Positions 25,966 to 34,413 of a stretch of 64,000 bases of DNA are shown here, piece by piece. The notes under the pieces were generated by a model. That model did not search any database. It was given only the letters and a program-made list of their open reading frames with translations, and was not told where the DNA came from. The first letter of the stretch is position 1. Each line of letters opens with the position of its first letter. Position numbers and translations under genes: made by a program. The stretch is from UBA5070 sp035913415 (GTDB taxonomy: Bacteria > Fibrobacterota > Fibrobacteria > UBA5070): the NCBI GenBank assembly GCA_035913415.1, contig JAMIIV010000194.1, forward strand, positions 1 to 64,000. Direction: 5' to 3'.

Positions 25966-28005
25966 ATGGTGTACACCGATCCCCCGACCTCCTCATCCCC
26001 CACCTTCCAGGACAACGGAGACGATCGTCCGGAATCGACCGTTCCCGTTGTACCCGTCCCCGCCAGATCCGCCCGCCCTCCCCTCCTGGACGCCATTCTG
26101 GCCGGCATCGCCCTCTTTCTGCTGGCCGCCGGCGCCCTGACCTGGTACCACCACAAGGCCCAGGAATCCCTGATCCAGGAGAGCCGCGCAAGCCTGTCCC
26201 GCACCGCCGCCCTGGCCGCCACCTTCGTCGACGGCGACGCCTTGGACACCGTGATCGCCCAGGGCCGCGAAGACATCCCCGCCTGGACTCGCATCGAGAC
26301 CCCCTTGCGCCGTCTGCAGGCCCTCGCCGGCGATGTCCGCTATGCCTACGTCATGCGCCTGGACGGCGACAGTGTCCGCTTCGTGGTGGACGCAAGCCCC
26401 AAGGGCGACCACGATCGCGACGGCATCGAAGACCACTCCCCCATCGGGAGTTCCTACCCCTGGGCCGCCCCCGAACTGTTCCAGGCGTTGCGCGACGGAT
26501 CCCGCCAGGTCGACATGCAGTTGATCCGCGACCCTTGGGGCATATTCCTGTCGGCGTACGCTCCCGTGCGCAATTCCCGCGGCACCCTGCTGGGTGTGGT
26601 GGGAATCGACCTCGATGCCCGCGAGTGGGTGCGTTCCCAGATCCGGCTGCGCGAGGCCTGGCTGCTTTGCCTGGTGCTCATCGCTCTGAGCTCGCTGGCG
26701 GCCGGCCTCGGAGTGCTTCTGATGCGCAGGCGCGCCCTCAGCCTCCGGGAAAAGGAACGGGAAGACGACCACCGATCGCGTGTCCAGGCCTTGCGCTTCG
26801 CCCAGGAAATGGAAACCCGCATCCAGGACCGCACCCGCGACCTGCGCCACGCCAACCAGGATCTCCAGCGGGCGCTGCGCACCCGTGAAACATTCCTCGC
26901 CACGGCCAACCACGAACTGCGCACCCCCTTGCAAAGCCTGATGACCAGCGTCGAAATGCTCGACCAGGGCCTCCTGGGCGCTCTCAACGCCGCCCAGCAC
27001 CGGCGCGTCTCGACCATCCGCCGCTGCGGACGCCACCTGCTCGACCTGATCACCCAGGTGCTCGACCTTTCCCGTTCGCGCTCGGGCAAGGTGGAGCTGT
27101 TCGTCGAGCGCCTGGATCTGCACGCCCTCTGCGAAGAGTGCCTCGAAATCCTCGAGGACGAGGCCCGCAGTCGGGAAGTCAAATTCCGTCTGCGCATCTC
27201 GCCCTCCACCCGCTGGGTCGACGGCGACGCGCTCCGGTTGCGACAGATCCTGCTGAACCTCCTGGGCAACGCCCTGCAGGCCACCCCTCCCGGGGGAACC
27301 ATCGAGATCGCCACGGAACTCGCCCCCTCCGGGCAGGGCATCTCGATTTCCGTCTGCGACAACGGGCCGGGAGTCCCGGAGGAAATCCGGCCCCGACTGT
27401 TCCGTTCGCTGGAAGACCCGGGCATCCTGTCGGACCTCAACGGTGGACTGGGCCTGCCTCTGGCCTCCTGGCTGGCCACGCTGCATGGCGGGAGTCTTCG
27501 CCACGAACCTCGGCAAGGAAGGGGATCGTGTTTCGTGCTCACCCTCCCGTCGAAGGACCTTGGCGCCACGCCGCAGACCGGCTCCTCGCCTCAACCGTCG
27601 TCCCAGGATCCCTTCCGCATGCTTTCGGACGAGCCCACGGTCCTTCTGGCCGAGGACAATCCGGATATCCGCGAAAGCCTGTGCGAATTCCTCGAAGCGA
27701 AGGGTTGCTCGGTGATGCTCGCCTCCAATGGCCGGGAAGCCGTGGACCAAGCGATGAAACGACGCCCCGACCTGGTCCTGATGGACGTCCAGATGCCCGT
27801 CATGGACGGTCTCGAGGCCACCCGCGTCTTGCGGAGCACGGCCTCCCTGGAAGGGCTTCCCATCGTCGTCATGACCGCCTTCGCCTCGGGTGAAGACGCC
27901 GAGCGGTGCCGGGAAGCCGGTGCCACCAGCTACGTCCCCAAACCGATCGAGTTGCGGCGCCTGGACCGGATCCTCTCGGAATTCGTCGGTCTGCGAGTCC
28001 CCTGA
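25966..28005 (+). CDS. Membrane hybrid sensor histidine kinase
   Basis: A 679-residue hybrid kinase. A first transmembrane segment at about 37-59 and a second at about 226-248 flank a periplasmic sensor domain of about 165 residues that looks Cache/PAS-like (FVVDASPKGDHDRDG; WGIFLSAYAPVRNSRGTLLGVVGIDLD). A coiled segment leads to the HisKA domain with ANHELRTPLQ (His316) and an HATPase domain with N box LLGNALQAT and DNGPGVP. A receiver domain follows with LMDVQMPVMDG (phospho-acceptor Asp607) and the conserved Lys in YVPKP. No DNA-binding domain or response-regulator gene is adjacent, so the phosphate is probably passed to an unlinked partner. The gene is divergent from the SPOR operon. Confidence 0.9.
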   Translation: MVYTDPPTSSSPTFQDNGDDRPESTVPVVPVPARSARPPLLDAILAGIALFLLAAGALTWYHHKAQESLIQESRASLSRTAALAATFVDGDALDTVIAQGREDIPAWTRIETPLRRLQALAGDVRYAYVMRLDGDSVRFVVDASPKGDHDRDGIEDHSPIGSSYPWAAPELFQALRDGSRQVDMQLIRDPWGIFLSAYAPVRNSRGTLLGVVGIDLDAREWVRSQIRLREAWLLCLVLIALSSLAAGLGVLLMRRRALSLREKEREDDHRSRVQALRFAQEMETRIQDRTRDLRHANQDLQRALRTRETFLATANHELRTPLQSLMTSVEMLDQGLLGALNAAQHRRVSTIRRCGRHLLDLITQVLDLSRSRSGKVELFVERLDLHALCEECLEILEDEARSREVKFRLRISPSTRWVDGDALRLRQILLNLLGNALQATPPGGTIEIATELAPSGQGISISVCDNGPGVPEEIRPRLFRSLEDPGILSDLNGGLGLPLASWLATLHGGSLRHEPRQGRGSCFVLTLPSKDLGATPQTGSSPQPSSQDPFRMLSDEPTVLLAEDNPDIRESLCEFLEAKGCSVMLASNGREAVDQAMKRRPDLVLMDVQMPVMDGLEATRVLRSTASLEGLPIVVMTAFASGEDAERCREAGATSYVPKPIELRRLDRILSEFVGLRVP

Positions 28006-28116
28006 GGGTTCGGGCTCCGGACGGGACCGCATCGAGTTTGCTTGTTTGTCCCCATGGCTTCGAGCATACCCAATGCTTGAACACCCCTTCGTCCATCGAC
28101 CGGAGAGAAGCTGACC

Positions 28117-29442
28117 ATGGCCTACCAGAAGATCGTCGTGCCCGCCGGAGAGAAGATCACCAAGACCCCCACCGGCGCCCTGCAGGTTCCCGACCAGGCC
28201 ATCATCCCGTTCATCGAAGGTGACGGAACCGGACGCGACATCTGGCGCGCCTCGGTGCGCGTGCTCGACGCCGCGGTCGCCAAGGCCTACGGCGGCAAGC
28301 GCAAGATCTCCTGGATGGAAGTCTACGCCGGAGAAAAGGCCAACGAGATCTACGGCCCCGACACCTGGCTTCCCGACGAAACCGTCACCGCGTTCCAGGA
28401 GTACCTGGTGGGCATCAAGGGCCCCCTCACGACTCCCGTCGGTGGCGGCATCCGCTCGCTGAACGTGGCCCTGCGCCAAAAACTGGATCTCTACGTCTGC
28501 CTGCGCCCGGTCCAGTACTACCCCGGCACCCCCTCCCCGGTGAAGCACCCGGAAAAGGTGGACATGGTCATCTTCCGCGAAAACACGGAAGACATCTACG
28601 CCGGCATCGAATGGGCTGCCGGCACGCCCGAGGCCGCGAAGATCCTGAAGTTCCTCGAAACGGAATTCCCCAAGTCCTTCGACAAGATCCGGTTCAACAG
28701 CGCCGCGAAGTCCGCCGAATTCTGGAACTCCCTGGGCGTGACCGGTATGGACGAAAATCTCAACGTGGGCGTGGGCATCAAGTCCACGTCCAAGACCGGC
28801 ACCTTCCGCCTGGTGCACGATGCCATCGAGTACGCCATCCTGAACCACCGCAAGAGCGTCACGATCGTGCACAAGGGCAACATCATGAAGTTCACCGAAG
28901 GCGCGTTCCGGGATTGGGGCTACGAGGTCGCGCGCACCGCTTTCGGAGCCGAGATCATCGATGGCGGCCCATGGTGCCGCATTCCCCAGGGCAAGCGCGG
29001 CGCGGGCCTGGTCATCAAGGACGCCATCGCCGACATCACGCTGCAGCAGGTGCTCACCCGCCCCGAGGACTTCGACGTCATCGCCACGCTGAACCTCAAC
29101 GGCGACTACCTCTCCGACGCCCTCGCCGCCCAGGTGGGCGGCATCGGGATCGCTCCCGGTGGCAACATCAACTACGTGACCGGACACGCCCTCTTCGAGG
29201 CCACCCACGGAACAGCCCCCAAGTACGCCGACAAGGACCAGGTCAACCCAGGCTCCGTCGTACTCTCCGGCGAGATGATGCTGCGCTACATGGGCTGGAC
29301 CGAAGCCGCCGACCTCATCAACAAGGGCCTTTCGGGAGCCATCACCTCCAAGAGGGTGACGTACGACTTCGCCCGGCAGATGGAGGGCGCGACGCAGGTG
29401 AAGTGCTCGGAGTTCGCCACCCACATCATCACCCACATGTGA
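28117..29442 (+). CDS. icd: NADP-dependent isocitrate dehydrogenase
   Basis: A 441-residue isocitrate dehydrogenase of the bacterial homodimer type, converting isocitrate to 2-oxoglutarate in the citric acid cycle. Visible are PFIEGDGTGRDIW, the substrate loop (GGGIRSLNVALRQ with the serine that is phosphorylated in E. coli at the equivalent place), LRPVQYYPGTPSP, ENTEDIYAGIEW, VHKGNIMKFTEGAFRDWGYE and GGNINYVTGHALFEATHGTAPKYADKD. The Lys-...-Tyr coenzyme residues near the end suggest NADP. ACCGGAGAGAAGCTGACC supplies the ribosome site. Monocistronic. Confidence 0.95.
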   Translation: MAYQKIVVPAGEKITKTPTGALQVPDQAIIPFIEGDGTGRDIWRASVRVLDAAVAKAYGGKRKISWMEVYAGEKANEIYGPDTWLPDETVTAFQEYLVGIKGPLTTPVGGGIRSLNVALRQKLDLYVCLRPVQYYPGTPSPVKHPEKVDMVIFRENTEDIYAGIEWAAGTPEAAKILKFLETEFPKSFDKIRFNSAAKSAEFWNSLGVTGMDENLNVGVGIKSTSKTGTFRLVHDAIEYAILNHRKSVTIVHKGNIMKFTEGAFRDWGYEVARTAFGAEIIDGGPWCRIPQGKRGAGLVIKDAIADITLQQVLTRPEDFDVIATLNLNGDYLSDALAAQVGGIGIAPGGNINYVTGHALFEATHGTAPKYADKDQVNPGSVVLSGEMMLRYMGWTEAADLINKGLSGAITSKRVTYDFARQMEGATQVKCSEFATHIITHM

Positions 29443-29607
29443 TTTCCGTTTCTGGGGGCGAATTCTCGCTCCCCTCCCCACTCGCCGTACCAGCACGTAC
29501 GGCCTGCCACCCAGGTCGCGATGCCGGGGGGTGGCCAACCACGGTGTCGCCATGCCGGGGGTTGTCGGGGTCGTGTCGTTTCGACTTCATCCCCCAGAAA
29601 CGGAAAT
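29442..29607. repeat. 166-bp element bounded by 17-bp perfect inverted repeats
   Basis: ATTTCCGTTTCTGGGGG (29442-29458) and its exact reverse complement (29591-29607) bound a 166-bp stretch right after icd; the left arm begins on the last base of the icd stop codon. The inside has a near-duplicate (TCGCGATGCCGGGGG / TCGCCATGCCGGGGG) and no open frame. It looks like a miniature non-autonomous mobile element or an unusual long-range hairpin. The following bases to 29803 contain nothing else recognised apart from GTACCACGTGTAC at about 29640. Confidence 0.6.
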
Positions 29608-29803
29608 GGGCGGATTGTGGAGTGCGCATTCTTGACGGCGTACCACGTGTACGCGGTCCGGGCCTTGTCGCGGCGGTGGACAGGGGTGGCGGAGTGAAAC
29701 CGGGGGCGGAGGACTGACTTGTGGGGACAGAGTGTCCTCGGATTCTCGGGGGGCATAGGGGGGTGGGGTGCATGGGGGCCGGGAAAGCCGCTACGTTGGT
29801 GGT

Positions 29804-30763
29804 ATGAGCACCCCCAGGCGCGAAGCGGATGTCGCGACAGCACCCGAGATCTACGACCACCTCGACTACCGCGAGTACCTGCGTCTGCATGTGCAGTGGA
29901 AACGGGACACGGCCAAGAACGTTTCGGTGCGGCAGATCGCGGGCAAGATCGGGGTCGACCACAGCCTGTTGACGAAGATTCTCCAGTCGACCCGCCACCT
30001 CACCCCCGCCAACGTGCCGGGAGTATGCACCTGGCTGAAACTCGACGAGCCGCGCTGCGCCTACCTCGAGGAGATGCTCGCCTACGCGCGGGCTCGCAAC
30101 GACGAATCCGTGCGGCGCCACTTCGAGCGGTTGCTGGCATTGCGTCCCGTCGAGAAACGACGCCTGGAAGCGGCCCATTACGAGTACTTCCAGAGCTGGC
30201 ACCATGTCGCCGTGCGCTCCTTGCTGGACTGGTACGAATTCTACGGCTCGGATTGGAACGCGCTGGGCTCCATGCTGGTGCCGGCCATCTCCGGCCCCCA
30301 GGCCCGAGAGAGCGTCGAACTCCTCCAGAGACTTGGCTTGGTGGTCCGCGACGCCGGAGGGCGTTTCCGCCCTTCGTCCACCCACCTGTCCACCGGCGAG
30401 CGCTGGCACTCGGCCGCGGTGCGCACCTTCCAGCGCGAAACGATCCGCCTCTCGGAAGGAGCCGTGGACCGGATCGCTCGCGAACGACGGGACGTCTCGA
30501 CCCTCACCATCGCCTTGGCCTCCAGTTGCCTCGACGAGATCCGCGAGGTGTTGAAGGAGGCCCGAGCACGCATCGTCAAGATCGCCGATCGGCTGCCCTC
30601 CGAAGACTCCGATGCAGTGTACCAACTGAACATGCAGTGGTTCCCGGTCACGATCGACCCCTCGGCCATCCCGACCGCCTCCCCGTCCTCGCCACCCACC
30701 GGCCTGGAAACCCAGGCCGGTGGCGAAACAGGCGGTGCCGGCCACCAGGATGGGGTAGGATAG
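29804..30763 (+). CDS. TIGR02147-family putative transcriptional regulator (cassette 1)
   Basis: A 319-residue protein of the TIGR02147/DUF4423 family, expanded in Fibrobacter. It starts with the family hallmark YDHLDYREYLRL, continues with a helix-turn-helix-like region (VRQIAGKIGVDHSLLTKILQSTRHLT, about 47-72) and a C-terminal DUF4423-type helical domain with the YEYFQSWHHVAVRSLL signature. It has the conserved VYQLNMQWFPVT tail near residue 280, followed by a non-conserved extension. A DNA-binding role is inference from the HTH-like part. It is separated by 4 nt from a lipoprotein gene. The same pair occurs at 39572-41628. Confidence 0.85.
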   Translation: MSTPRREADVATAPEIYDHLDYREYLRLHVQWKRDTAKNVSVRQIAGKIGVDHSLLTKILQSTRHLTPANVPGVCTWLKLDEPRCAYLEEMLAYARARNDESVRRHFERLLALRPVEKRRLEAAHYEYFQSWHHVAVRSLLDWYEFYGSDWNALGSMLVPAISGPQARESVELLQRLGLVVRDAGGRFRPSSTHLSTGERWHSAAVRTFQRETIRLSEGAVDRIARERRDVSTLTIALASSCLDEIREVLKEARARIVKIADRLPSEDSDAVYQLNMQWFPVTIDPSAIPTASPSSPPTGLETQAGGETGGAGHQDGVG

Positions 30764-30767
30764 CACG

Positions 30768-31916
30768 ATGACGCGCCTCGCTCCCCATCTCGCCGCCGGC
30801 CTCGTGCCCACCTTCGCCCCCTTGGCGCTGGCCGCGCTTCTCGGCTCCTGCGCCTCCGACGACCGGATGACAGGAGTCTCCACGGAGACCACCAACGGCA
30901 TTTCCGTTTCGGTACGCGACACCTCCGGAAAACCCATGTCCCGAGCCCGTGTCACCCTCTGGGATTCCCGCGGCGACTCCATGTTGGCCCAGGGCTCCAC
31001 CAACGCCTCCGGACTCTGCGTCATCCCCCTCCCCCCTCGTGACGTGAGCGTACACGTCACGACCCCGGACGGAGCCCAGGCGGCCTGGAAGAGCAACGTG
31101 TCGCTTCCGGTCGATTCCATCACCCACTCGGTCCTGACCGTGGCTCCGGTCTCGGCGCTCGCCTTCCCGGGACGCGACAGAATCCGTCTTGCAGGAACGC
31201 CCTTCCAGACCATGTCGGGTCGGCTTGCGAACCTGCCTGCGGGATCGTACGTGGTGATACCAGACACGGGCGCGATCGGGATGCCGTTGGGTTCCCTGCA
31301 CCTGCTCGCCGGAGTCTCCGACACGTTCTCCGCCGCTTCGGATTCGGGCCTTCTGGTCGAGGATTTCGACGACGGCGACTCCACCTGGATCTGGGGGACG
31401 CTGCGTTCTCCCGAATCACGATGGTTCGCCCAGGAGGGTCCGTTCGGCGCCTACCTGCGCCCCCCGCTGGTGGACGAAGCCACGGCTACCCCCGGCATGG
31501 ACACCCTCGGCGCCTGGCGCGGCAGATCCCTGCGGATCCGCTACACGGCCTCGGACACCGGAAGTTTCGTGCAGGTGGGGATGTACTTCAAAGGCTTCCT
31601 CGACCTCTCGAAACTCCGCTCCATCCGCGTACGCGTCAAGGGCGACGGCGTGTTCCGCCTGGCCCTGCACGGGTACGCCCCAGGCGTGGGCGGAGTCCGT
31701 GCCCATTGGCAGGCGGTTCCCGGCCCGACATGGACGGAATTTGTCTTCCGCCCCGGCGAGGAACTTCCTGCCGGCCCGTCGGATCCGCCTCGGGCGGCCT
31801 TCGCCGATCTTTCCGGAGTCGTCCACATCCTGATGCTGCAGGCCTACGGTGGCTCGGAACTATCGATCGACGACATCCGGTTCGACGGCATCGAGGCATC
31901 CGACATACTGCCCTGA
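30768..31916 (+). CDS. Lipoprotein with carbohydrate-binding-like domain (cassette 1)
   Basis: A 382-residue lipoprotein with signal ending LLGSC (Cys28). A carboxypeptidase-regulatory-like beta domain follows (ISVSVRDTSGKPMSRARVTLWDS, about 42-110), then a region with a GRLANLPAGSYVV motif. From LLVEDFDDGD (about 195) to the end is a jelly-roll-like domain resembling CBM11/CIA30 folds (RSIRVRVKGDGVFRLAL ... ELSIDDIRFDG). This order is the same as in the lipoprotein at 40450-41628. It follows a TIGR02147 gene by 4 nt and is surely co-transcribed. A sugar-sensing or capturing surface role is inference. Confidence 0.7.
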   Translation: MTRLAPHLAAGLVPTFAPLALAALLGSCASDDRMTGVSTETTNGISVSVRDTSGKPMSRARVTLWDSRGDSMLAQGSTNASGLCVIPLPPRDVSVHVTTPDGAQAAWKSNVSLPVDSITHSVLTVAPVSALAFPGRDRIRLAGTPFQTMSGRLANLPAGSYVVIPDTGAIGMPLGSLHLLAGVSDTFSAASDSGLLVEDFDDGDSTWIWGTLRSPESRWFAQEGPFGAYLRPPLVDEATATPGMDTLGAWRGRSLRIRYTASDTGSFVQVGMYFKGFLDLSKLRSIRVRVKGDGVFRLALHGYAPGVGGVRAHWQAVPGPTWTEFVFRPGEELPAGPSDPPRAAFADLSGVVHILMLQAYGGSELSIDDIRFDGIEASDILP

Positions 31917-31966
31917 TGCCTGCCCATCACGCTCCTCGCGTCGGGCTTGACTACCCTTGATCCCCT

Positions 31967-32419
31967 ATGCGCGTCCGTCTCGTCTGCTTCGGCAAGATCG
32001 TCCCCAAGCCCCTCGGCCCCGCCGTCGAGGAGTACGCCAAACGCCTCCACAAACTCTGTCGCCTGGAGATCCACGAACTGCCCGAAGCGCAGGGGCCGGA
32101 CGCCCTGCGCAAGGAAGCCGAAATCGCCCTCAAGCGGCTGGAAGGCTGTTCCGTGCGGCTGGCGCTGGACAGCCGGGGCGAGGCCTGGACCTCCGAGAGG
32201 TGGGGTGAGATCCTGGAAGACTGCCGCCGGGAGACTCCCGACCTGGGCCTGGTGATCGGCTCAGCCAACGGACTCCACCCCGACGTCCTGTCCCGCTGTC
32301 GGAAAGTGTCGCTGGGGCCGGTGACGCTGCCCCATTCCATGGCGAGGTTGGTGCTGCTGGAGCAGGTGTACAGAGCGCACACCATAGTGCTAGGCCTCCC
32401 CTACCACCTTTCCCACTGA
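31967..32419 (+). CDS. rlmH: 23S rRNA pseudouridine1915 N3-methyltransferase RlmH
   Basis: A 150-residue SPOUT methyltransferase that methylates pseudouridine 1915 of 23S rRNA. The SAM-binding trefoil knot is visible in LALDSRGEAWTSE, LVIGSANGLHPDVL and the C-terminal LPHSMARLVLLEQVYRAHTIVLGLPYH, which matches the family's usual ending. Length is as expected (about 155). The glycine pair of the usual GGxxG loop reads GSANG here, a mild deviation. It lies 50 bp after the cassette-1 lipoprotein and may be read through from it. Confidence 0.9.
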   Translation: MRVRLVCFGKIVPKPLGPAVEEYAKRLHKLCRLEIHELPEAQGPDALRKEAEIALKRLEGCSVRLALDSRGEAWTSERWGEILEDCRRETPDLGLVIGSANGLHPDVLSRCRKVSLGPVTLPHSMARLVLLEQVYRAHTIVLGLPYHLSH

Positions 32420-32450
32420 TTCTGGGCGTCTCGAGGCACATACTTCCCCT

Positions 32451-32551
32451 GGCACCGGCCGCAAGGGCCGGTGCCCCACCGACTTGCGGATGGTGAAGTG
32501 GTCCTTCCCCGCTCGGCGTTCCCTTGGCCGGGGACTCGGCGAAGCCGAGTC
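32451..32551. other. Two perfect hairpins in the rlmH/LprI-like intergenic gap
   Basis: GGCACCGGCC/GGCCGGTGCC (32451-32475, loop GCAAG) and GACTCGGC/GCCGAGTC (32533-32551, loop GAA) stand between convergent genes. Neither has a T-tract. They may stop transcription in both directions; the rest of 32420-32688 shows no gene. Confidence 0.45.
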
Positions 32552-32688
32552 GGATCACGTGGGCGGACGCCTTTGGGGGTCGGGGCGGGTCGTCTGCATC
32601 CTCGAATACAGCCGAAATCTCCAGGCTCTAGGCGGGGGCTTCCGGGCGCGCTCGGGGCGAGCGGCGCCGGAGGGGGCGGGGGGCTGCC

Positions 32689-33414
32689 CTATGGGGGGGC
32701 GAGGCGGAGGGTGTGGCGGTAGAAGGTGTAGGTGGGTCCGAGGGAGGCGCCGATGCCGCAGTGGTGGAATTGGTTGTGGTCCTGGATTTCCAGGACGATG
32801 CTGTCGGGGGTGATGGACAGCGCGCCCGAAGCCTTGTCGTCGACGTCGGTATTGGCCCACGAGCGGCGTGTCTTTTTTGTGCTTGGCACTTCGGATTCCA
32901 ATCCGCAACTGTGGCACTGGGGCTGGTCCCTCCCTGCCGTCAGGAAGAATCGCAAACCACCCGAACCCGGCGCACTCGAAAGCTCCAGGAGGTCGCTGGA
33001 GGTCGCCATGACGGGCTCCCCCGTCTCGAAGTCCATGTACCCGCACGGCCCCAAATTTTCCAAACGGACCGTCCCCACGGTGGCAAGCGCCGCCTGCAGC
33101 ATACGAAGATCGGTGGTGGACCGCTTGAGTTCCAACTCCCGCAGGCGATGCCTCCACTCCTGGCGCAATTTTGCCACCTCAGGCGACTCGCGCCGGAGAT
33201 CGTCCATCCACTCCCGTTGCTCATGCCGCAACGCCTTGTGATGCTTCGGGGGGTAGGCCGACAAGGTGGCTTTCCAGGCGATGGCGAGGCTGTCGTCCAG
33301 CGCCGAGAGGACGGTATCGGAACAGATCCGCACTTCCACGGGGTGGGCGGCTTTGGAGCAGTCGAAACCCGCTCCGGCCAACAATCCTGCCAGGAACGCG
33401 ATCCAGCAGATCAT
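32689..33414 (-). CDS. Secreted LprI-like (DUF1311) protein
   Basis: A 241-residue exported protein. A signal peptide of about 15 residues is followed by a domain like LprI/DUF1311: FDCSKAAHPVEVRICSD, then an ...ALDDSLAIAW... helix and a HKALRHEQREWM helix, with the typical paired cysteines and the R-x-x-Q-x-x-W pattern. LprI-type proteins include a lysozyme inhibitor, but most are uncharacterised. The C-terminal ~130 residues are unlike the family and include GPCGYMDFETGEPV and CHSC. The start overlaps the stop of the upstream gene by 4 bp (ATGA), so the two are translated together. Confidence 0.65.
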   Translation of the reverse strand: MICWIAFLAGLLAGAGFDCSKAAHPVEVRICSDTVLSALDDSLAIAWKATLSAYPPKHHKALRHEQREWMDDLRRESPEVAKLRQEWRHRLRELELKRSTTDLRMLQAALATVGTVRLENLGPCGYMDFETGEPVMATSSDLLELSSAPGSGGLRFFLTAGRDQPQCHSCGLESEVPSTKKTRRSWANTDVDDKASGALSITPDSIVLEIQDHNQFHHCGIGASLGPTYTFYRHTLRLAPP

Positions 33415-34238
33415 CGCCGCGCCTCCGTTGGTTGCGCAGCATCCCCGTGCCCCCGCATCAGGACGATCTGGTCGTGGACTTCATGCGCCGCCCCTTTGCC
33501 GAACAGCGACAGGCGTTCGAGCTCTTCACGCGTCACGCCTCCCACCTCGCCGCGCCAAGCGGCCTTGAGGCGCTCCGAGCGGTGCTGCGAGGCGATCATC
33601 TCTTCGAAGGAACGCACCGGACGCACCACCGCCCTCGGGCTCTGCCGCTGGTGGTTCTGCACCCGCTCCTCGTGGCGGTCCAGCAGTTCTTGAAGCGGTG
33701 TTGAATAGGGAAGGAACAGGGCGTCGATGAGCGGAGGCGGCTCGAGCCTGGCGGCCGCCATGCCGTTGCTGGTGGTCACGAAGGAACCGTCCAGGAATTC
33801 CGTTTCGAGGTCGATGGTGCGCCCTGGCGCGGAGCGAAACAGCCACAACAGAAGTCGAAGTCCCCACGATTTCAAACGGGGATGGTAGATGCCCACCGTC
33901 GTCGTGCCCTCGGGGGACAGGAACGGACGAATGAAGACGGGCCGCAACACGTTGCCCATGGCCTGCGCCAGGGTCCGATTCTCGACGTCGGGCAAGCGCA
34001 GGAACTGGCGCGCTTCGAGGACTTGTGTGGTGCGGCGGTAGAACCCCAGATCGAGGTGGCCAAAATCGTCCTCCTTGACCTGGACATATTCCTGGTCGGG
34101 AACGAAATGCGCGGCGATCGAATCCAGGATGCGCCGCGCGGTATCCTGCGCCGTGGCATCCAGAATCCGCTGCGGGGCATCGGGCGAGTCGCAATCGGAT
34201 TCGTTTGTGGATCCCAGGGGGTCGGATCTGCCTGTCAT
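33411..34238 (-). CDS. Hypothetical protein
   Basis: A 275-residue soluble protein I do not recognise. It has no signal peptide or membrane segment except a hydrophobic GLRLLLWLFRS stretch in the middle. The N-terminal part (about 20-110) is mixed alpha/beta with FGHLDLGFYRRTTQVLEARQFLRLP; the C-terminal third is strongly charged and helical (ELLDRHEERVQNHQRQSPR). The start at 34238 follows GGAG by 7 nt and is preferred over an upstream in-frame ATG. It is coupled to the LprI-like gene and divergent from ahpF. Confidence 0.6.
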   Translation of the reverse strand: MTGRSDPLGSTNESDCDSPDAPQRILDATAQDTARRILDSIAAHFVPDQEYVQVKEDDFGHLDLGFYRRTTQVLEARQFLRLPDVENRTLAQAMGNVLRPVFIRPFLSPEGTTTVGIYHPRLKSWGLRLLLWLFRSAPGRTIDLETEFLDGSFVTTSNGMAAARLEPPPLIDALFLPYSTPLQELLDRHEERVQNHQRQSPRAVVRPVRSFEEMIASQHRSERLKAAWRGEVGGVTREELERLSLFGKGAAHEVHDQIVLMRGHGDAAQPTEARR

Positions 34239-34413
34239 ACGTCGTCTCCGGGGCAGGGATGGGTGGCGGTATCCCAATCATACCCATCGATGGGACCGAT
34301 CGGCGACATCGGAAGAGGCGATTGGAGATCCGGGGCGCGGGGCGGCAGATTCTAGAGGCACCAACAAACATCGGCGTGTGCGCCGCCCACCACCTAGCGA
34401 AGGAATGCCCACC

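Noticed and set aside
25993..29553. A 1186-codon minus-strand open frame across the kinase and icd genes
   Set aside because: It runs antisense through two unmistakable genes and the gap between them. It shows no domain and only GC-driven composition.
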